From Bacillota bacterium (GTDB lineage: Bacteria > Bacillota > Clostridia > Christensenellales > SZUA-584): a stretch of DNA of 64,000 bases. The first letter of the stretch is position 1, and each line of letters opens with the position of its first letter. The stretch spans positions 155,450 to 219,449 of the forward strand of contig JAEYPS010000018.1 in NCBI GenBank assembly GCA_023410475.1. The letters run 5' to 3'. The notes beneath the pieces were generated by a model. That model searched no databases, was not told the DNA's origin, and saw only the letters and a list, made by a program, of their open reading frames with translations. Positions 60,476 to 64,000 of this stretch are shown in pieces. The translations under genes and the position numbers were made by a program.

Positions 60476-60501
60476 AAAGGCCGGGGTATCCCGGCCTTTA
60501 G
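60476..60501 (+). terminator. terminator after the substrate-binding protein gene
   Basis: AAAGGCCGGG GTAT CCCGGCCTTT, perfect 10-base arms, confirming that no permease gene is in the same transcript. Confidence 0.75.
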
Positions 60502-60521
60502 TCTGTAAAAGGCTAATTGCC

Positions 60522-60606
60522 TGTCATTCTGAATGAGCAAAGCGAAATGAAGAATCTATAGTATTTAAGCCGCTTTTCAGATTTTTCGCCGGCGCTCAGA
60601 ATGACC
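60522..60606. repeat. TGTCATTCTGA-type palindromic repeat
   Basis: Ends are inverted: TGTCATTCTGAATGAGCAAA at the left and GCGCTCAGAATGACC at the right, with AGAATCT and AGATTTTTCG as inner inverted parts. This sequence type is scattered in many bacterial genomes as a REP- or MITE-like element. A half copy is at 62509-62543. It fills the gap before the surface-protein gene together with about 180 AT-rich bases in which I see only the promoter region. Confidence 0.75.
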
Positions 60607-60784
60607 AAATTAAAGTTTTTGACAAGCTCGGATGCCCAATTTTGCGGCCTTTATTGCGCTGTGAAAATATGTAATGAAATAAATGTAAACATGTATAGCT
60701 TCAATTGACTTTTATCTGCCGGTAATATAGAATTGAACATATTATTGGGGTAGTATACGTTTCTTTTACAAGGAGGAAAACGTT

Positions 60785-62425
60785 TTGAAAAAGTATATAT
60801 CAGTTTTTATTGCTGCTGCGCTCATCTTCTCGATGTTCGCGGGGATAGGAGGAACGGCGTATGCGGCGGGTTTTAACTTTTCCGTAACCCCTCGTGTAGC
60901 CGAAATGACAAGCGGTGGAGAAGTGACTTTTGATATGTATATCGTTAATGAAAACGAAACATCATTAGAAGGTTATAGTATAAAAATGGACGGTAAGACC
61001 GTACATTCTAATGCGGCTTCAGTAGCAGCTGGGCAGACTTTGCCGGATTCATTTAAAGCGAATGTACCTACCGAAAAACTTGGTGTAGCGATTACTTTCC
61101 AGCTATGCGATTCGGGAGGAAATCCTACCGAAGCTACCTCTACTGTCACAATTAAGAAAAGCGTTAATGTCAGCTTAGACTGTACAGTTAAAGCCAGCAA
61201 GACTCTCGTTGCTTTGGATGACCAAGTAACATTTACGTTCACGGTGCAAAACAAAGGCAACGTCAAGATAGAAAACATAGAAATCTTTATCCCTGAAATA
61301 AAAAGTTCACGGCTTAATGAAAGTGCATTCGCACGTGAAGTGGGTTCCAATTCACATAAATTTGAATACCCCTATACCGTTAAAAAGTTTGGCACATTTA
61401 ATCCTAAGATTAAATATAAAGCAAACGGTAAAACTTATGAAGACGATCTCACTAAAATAACCCTCACTGAGGAAGTTAGGCAAGTTGATGTATACCTCTC
61501 CGCAAGCACCACGACGCCCGAACCCAACGAAGAGGTGACGTTCACGCTGAGGATAGAAAACAACGGCAACGTTCCTTACACCGACCTCGCGGTAACATGG
61601 AACGGCCAGAAGATGGACTTCCCCACGACAAAGCTCAATCCGGGCGACAAAAAGGAGAAGACATACAGCCTTCCATTTGACACGTCGCAGGAGGTCGCTT
61701 TCATCATCACGCTCAAAGACCATACAAAAGTTGTCAGGCAGGTGACCACCAACAGGATAGATATACAGATGCCGATAGACCCCGGCTCGATTTCAAGCAA
61801 CGTAGGCTTTGTTATCGAATCCGACAGGCCCGCGCTTACCGCCGCCGGAATAATAACGTTCTCGGGTTACGTTTTCAACGATTCGGGCTATAAGATAAGC
61901 GAGGTAAGGGTGACCGAGCCGACGCTGGGCGAGATATTCTCTGTTTCCGAAATGGAGACGGGCACAAAGCAGAGTATAAACAAGACCGTCGATATCAACG
62001 AAACAACGACGTACAGCTTTACGCTGACCGTAAAGGACAGGAACGGGCAGATCTACACCGTCAACCACGACCCTGTAACGGTGGAGATACAGGATGTTTC
62101 CGATCCTTCCCCCACCGAGACCGTTAATGAAGCAGTTGATATTTCGCCTCCACCGGTGGACAAACCGGCGAATCCCCTTAACGTATGGCTTATCATCGTG
62201 GGAGTGCTTCTGCTGCTTATAATAGGAGTGGGCGCGGCGCTCGTAGTGCTTTGGAAAAAAGGGAAGACGCCTATGAGATCCTCAGCCGCAAGGAGGCCCT
62301 CATCTTCAAGGCCGTCTCTTTCAAGGCCATCTCCCTCAAGGCCGTCGCCTTCGAGGCCGAGAACGATGGGCGGCAAATTCAGCCGTAGCAAAGGCAAAGG
62401 CTTTAAGGACAGGAACAACTTCTGA
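60785..62425 (+). CDS. secreted surface protein with repeated beta-domains and basic C-terminal tail
   Basis: 546 residues from a TTG start, eight bases after GGAGG. Signal peptide (about 1-28, ending AYAAG), then three or four CARDB/DUF11-like beta-sandwich units (about 30-120, 125-225, 240-340 and 350-440, each with patterns such as VTFTFTVQNKGNVKIENIEI and VTFTLRIENNGNVPYTDL). A membrane helix follows (about 465-490), then a very basic tail made of SRPS-type repeats and SRSKGKGFKDRNNF. It should be anchored with most of its mass outside. The first third (60960-61500) is clearly AT-richer than the rest. Function unknown; adhesion or cell-envelope protein likely. Confidence 0.82.
   Translation: MKKYISVFIAAALIFSMFAGIGGTAYAAGFNFSVTPRVAEMTSGGEVTFDMYIVNENETSLEGYSIKMDGKTVHSNAASVAAGQTLPDSFKANVPTEKLGVAITFQLCDSGGNPTEATSTVTIKKSVNVSLDCTVKASKTLVALDDQVTFTFTVQNKGNVKIENIEIFIPEIKSSRLNESAFAREVGSNSHKFEYPYTVKKFGTFNPKIKYKANGKTYEDDLTKITLTEEVRQVDVYLSASTTTPEPNEEVTFTLRIENNGNVPYTDLAVTWNGQKMDFPTTKLNPGDKKEKTYSLPFDTSQEVAFIITLKDHTKVVRQVTTNRIDIQMPIDPGSISSNVGFVIESDRPALTAAGIITFSGYVFNDSGYKISEVRVTEPTLGEIFSVSEMETGTKQSINKTVDINETTTYSFTLTVKDRNGQIYTVNHDPVTVEIQDVSDPSPTETVNEAVDISPPPVDKPANPLNVWLIIVGVLLLLIIGVGAALVVLWKKGKTPMRSSAARRPSSSRPSLSRPSPSRPSPSRPRTMGGKFSRSKGKGFKDRNNF
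62270..62370 (+). repeat. minisatellite in the 3' end of the surface-protein gene
   Basis: About four copies of a 15-base unit (TCAAGGCCGTCTCTT type) encode the S-R-P-S repeats of the tail. The copies differ by a few bases. Such tracts can vary in number by slippage. Confidence 0.7.
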
Positions 62426-62437
62426 TAATAAAGACGA

Positions 62438-62461
62438 CAAAAGGCGGCCTAGGCCGCCTTT
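62438..62461 (+). terminator. terminator after the surface-protein gene
   Basis: AAAGGCGGCC TA GGCCGCCTTT, perfect palindrome. The T run is short (TTT). Confidence 0.75.
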
Positions 62462-62508
62462 CTGCATCCCCCTTTGCTTGGTTTTGATAACTTTCAAAAC
62501 TTTAAATC

Positions 62509-62543
62509 GTCATTCTCAATGAGCTTTGCGCAGTGAAGAATCT
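62509..62543. repeat. partial copy of the TGTCATTCTGA-type repeat
   Basis: GTCATTCTCAATGAGCTTTG ... GTGAAGAATCT, one arm of the element seen at 60522-60606. Confidence 0.6.
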
Positions 62544-62689
62544 ATATTGGTTATAAATAATCCGGACACTCGCTTACTCACCGCAAACATATCCGAGCAG
62601 TTCAGCGCTGTGCGGCAAGATGTATTTGCTGTAACGGAGCGCCTGATCTTATAACATATACACTGCCGAATATAGCACATTTGTACGGG

Positions 62690-62734
62690 TTATCCACCAA
62701 AACCTGTGGATAACTCCAATATAATTGTGGATAA
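62690..62734. other. cluster of three DnaA boxes
   Basis: TTATCCACC (62690-62698, one mismatch), and the reverse-complement perfect boxes TGTGGATAA at 62705-62713 and 62726-62734. All lie within 45 bases in a 460-base non-coding gap. No dnaA, dnaN or AT-rich unwinding element of an origin is evident, so a regulatory or titration role is possible. Confidence 0.6.
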
Positions 62735-62848
62735 CATGGTCTTAAAATGTGACTTTCGGCAAAAGCTCTCAAAATCCGACACGGCAGTCTGAACACCAAA
62801 CCATCTGGCAGCGTTATGAGCGCAAGCCGTTTCATCCTCCCGCTGCAA

Positions 62849-62872
62849 CAAAAAAAGGATGCGCGAGGCATC
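62849..62872 (-). terminator. terminator of the SH3b protein gene
   Basis: Minus strand GGATGC CTCGC GCATCC followed by T7, 17 bases after the gene stop. Confidence 0.85.
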
Positions 62873-62888
62873 CGTATGATTCTTAGTA

Positions 62889-64000
62889 TTATTGCAGTTT
62901 TATATATGAGGCGTATACATACGCGGCGCCCGAGCCGTATTTTATCTTGTGCCATGAGCTGCCTACCTCGAGTATTTCCACGGTCGCGCCGCTGCTCAAT
63001 TTGCCGAGCAGCGCAGTTGAGGATGAAGGGCCGCTTCTTACGTTAAGCGAGCTCACCGAGACCTTACCGTACACATTCGATAATATCTTTAAGTAAGGCG
63101 CGGACATATATCCTTCTTTGCCGCCGTATTTTACCTTGTGCCATGAGCTTCCCTTTTCGAGTAGCTGAACTATCGTGCCGCGCGTAAGCGTAGCGTACAC
63201 CTTGCTGCTCGTGCTCGCCGCAGCCCTGAAGTTCAGTTTGCTTGCGTTGACGCTCGCGTATACCGCGCTTGAGGGAGTGCTGCCCCCTGTCGACAGGCTT
63301 ATATAACTCTTGTGCACATACGCGAGCTTACCACTGTAGATTATCTGATGCCACTCGGGCGTATAATTAGCTTTTGTCACGTCTACCTTGCTGCCTTTTG
63401 ATAGCACGCCGAGCTTGCTGTAAGACGTGCCGGGGCCGCTGCGCACATTGAGCGTGGACGACGTCACTACTCCTGTTGCCTGCACCGGCGGAAGCGTACC
63501 CGAGGGCGAAAGGTTTACATAGCTCGCCCAGACATACGCAATAGTGTTATTATACCAGATCTTATGCCAGTCTTTCACGGGCTCTACTTCGATGATGCTT
63601 ACCGTACTGCCTTTTTGGAGCGAGCCCAGCGTGCTGGCAGACGTACTCGGTGCGCTGCGAACGTTAAGTGTGCTTGACGTCACCGTTCCCGTACGCACTA
63701 TCTCGGGCTTCGGAGTTGGCGTAGGCGTAGGTGTCGGTGTTGGTGCAATGTATCTGTATCCATTGCTTGCAGCAGATGCATCGCTGTTGGAATAGTTGAG
63801 CCCATCACCTTTCGCCATCACTGCGAACGTATACGTACCGGTACCCAGCGTCGCAATGGCGCTTGTGAAGTCGTAATAAGTCGTGCCCGCCGCCACACTG
63901 ATCGCGCTGCCTTTCGCGTTGCCGTCCTTATACAGCCGCACGCTGTAGCCGCTCGCATTCGTCACCGCGTTCCATGTTGCCTTGCCGGGGAGTGTGGAAT
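62889..64000 (-). CDS. FN3-like / multiple SH3b cell-wall protein (partial)
   Basis: At least 370 residues visible; the N-terminus lies beyond the right edge, since the frame is open to base 64000 (...TWNAVTNASGYSVRLYKDGN). The visible part has an FN3-like module, a (TP)n linker encoded by a GT-rich tract, then four bacterial SH3 (SH3b) domains (for example SSTLNVRSGPGTSYSKLGVL and SSSLNVRSGPSSST...YASYIKLQ). SH3b domains bind peptidoglycan peptides or glycan. No catalytic domain is seen, but one could lie upstream. Confidence 0.85.
   Translation of the reverse strand, partial: STLPGKATWNAVTNASGYSVRLYKDGNAKGSAISVAAGTTYYDFTSAIATLGTGTYTFAVMAKGDGLNYSNSDASAASNGYRYIAPTPTPTPTPTPKPEIVRTGTVTSSTLNVRSAPSTSASTLGSLQKGSTVSIIEVEPVKDWHKIWYNNTIAYVWASYVNLSPSGTLPPVQATGVVTSSTLNVRSGPGTSYSKLGVLSKGSKVDVTKANYTPEWHQIIYSGKLAYVHKSYISLSTGGSTPSSAVYASVNASKLNFRAAASTSSKVYATLTRGTIVQLLEKGSSWHKVKYGGKEGYMSAPYLKILSNVYGKVSVSSLNVRSGPSSSTALLGKLSSGATVEILEVGSSWHKIKYGSGAAYVYASYIKLQ

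Noticed and set aside
62690..62734. Chromosomal origin of replication
   Set aside because: Only three DnaA boxes, no dnaA/dnaN, no AT-rich unwinding tract.

Overview
The window looks like chromosome from an anaerobic, Gram-positive-type Firmicute of the class Clostridia, with about half G+C and heavy use of ATA isoleucine codons. The evidence is a T-box leader on ileS, a CtsR-type operator on hsp20, a Firmicute-type 6S RNA, DUF4364, an NSS transporter with its MetS-like partner, a hybrid-cluster protein, an NfnAB-like pair, a TM1266-family hydrogenase regulator, LL-diaminopimelate aminotransferase and type III pantothenate kinase. No rRNA, CRISPR array or intact prophage is present. Species-level identity cannot be read from the sequence.

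Layout. 0-2.1 kb: the end of a MacAB-like export operon (adaptor plus ATPase, running off the left edge). 2.3-7.3 kb: DUF6512 protein and radA, whose 3' end has been duplicated (73-bp perfect direct repeat) around a self-contained single-gene MmeI-like restriction-modification unit. 7.3-12.5 kb: acetyltransferase, EF-hand-like protein, hsp20, and an Lrp regulator - aminotransferase - DUF362 ferredoxin-like operon. 12.7-23.3 kb: amino-acid transport (MetPS-like, AzlCD), ribosomal rplM-rpsI, rarA, a predicted pantothenate uptake/CoA pair (ECF S component plus coaX), homoserine dehydrogenase, cupin and metallo-hydrolase. 23.3-24.5 kb: a non-coding cluster of repeats stacked downstream of a tRNA-Gly(CCC) gene. 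24.6-31.9 kb: an unrecognised gene, thioredoxin, Crp/Fnr regulator, small lipoprotein, phosphatase, serine hydrolase, a nonsense-interrupted gene, typA and an amidase-domain protein. 31.9-33.4 kb: an AT-rich scar with decayed phage genes and small hypothetical genes. 33.4-43.1 kb: sbcD-sbcC, dapL, a four-LysM protein and the nadA-nadB-nadC NAD operon. 43.2-47.5 kb: an AT-rich pentapeptide-repeat/pore gene, hcp, and a decayed mobile region with a serine-resolvase remnant. 47.7-48.1 kb: one transcription unit holding tRNA-Val, 6S RNA and tRNA-Gln. 48.2-58.5 kb: QueG-like protein, DUF4364, NfnAB-like pair, beta-propeller protein, CPBP protease and ileS with its T-box. 58.7-64 kb: small membrane protein, a TM1266 regulator plus orphan ABC substrate-binding lipoprotein behind a candidate attenuator, a mosaic surface protein, a DnaA-box cluster, and the C-terminal part of an FN3/SH3b cell-wall protein cut by the window edge.

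Most genes are ordinary core metabolism. The accessory signals worth following are the restriction gene inserted into radA with long target duplication, the tRNA-6S-tRNA operon, the tRNA-3'-end-associated repeats, the unidentified leader at 59.0-59.2 kb, and several AT-rich islands. All functional assignments come from reading motifs and family resemblance by eye; no database search was run.
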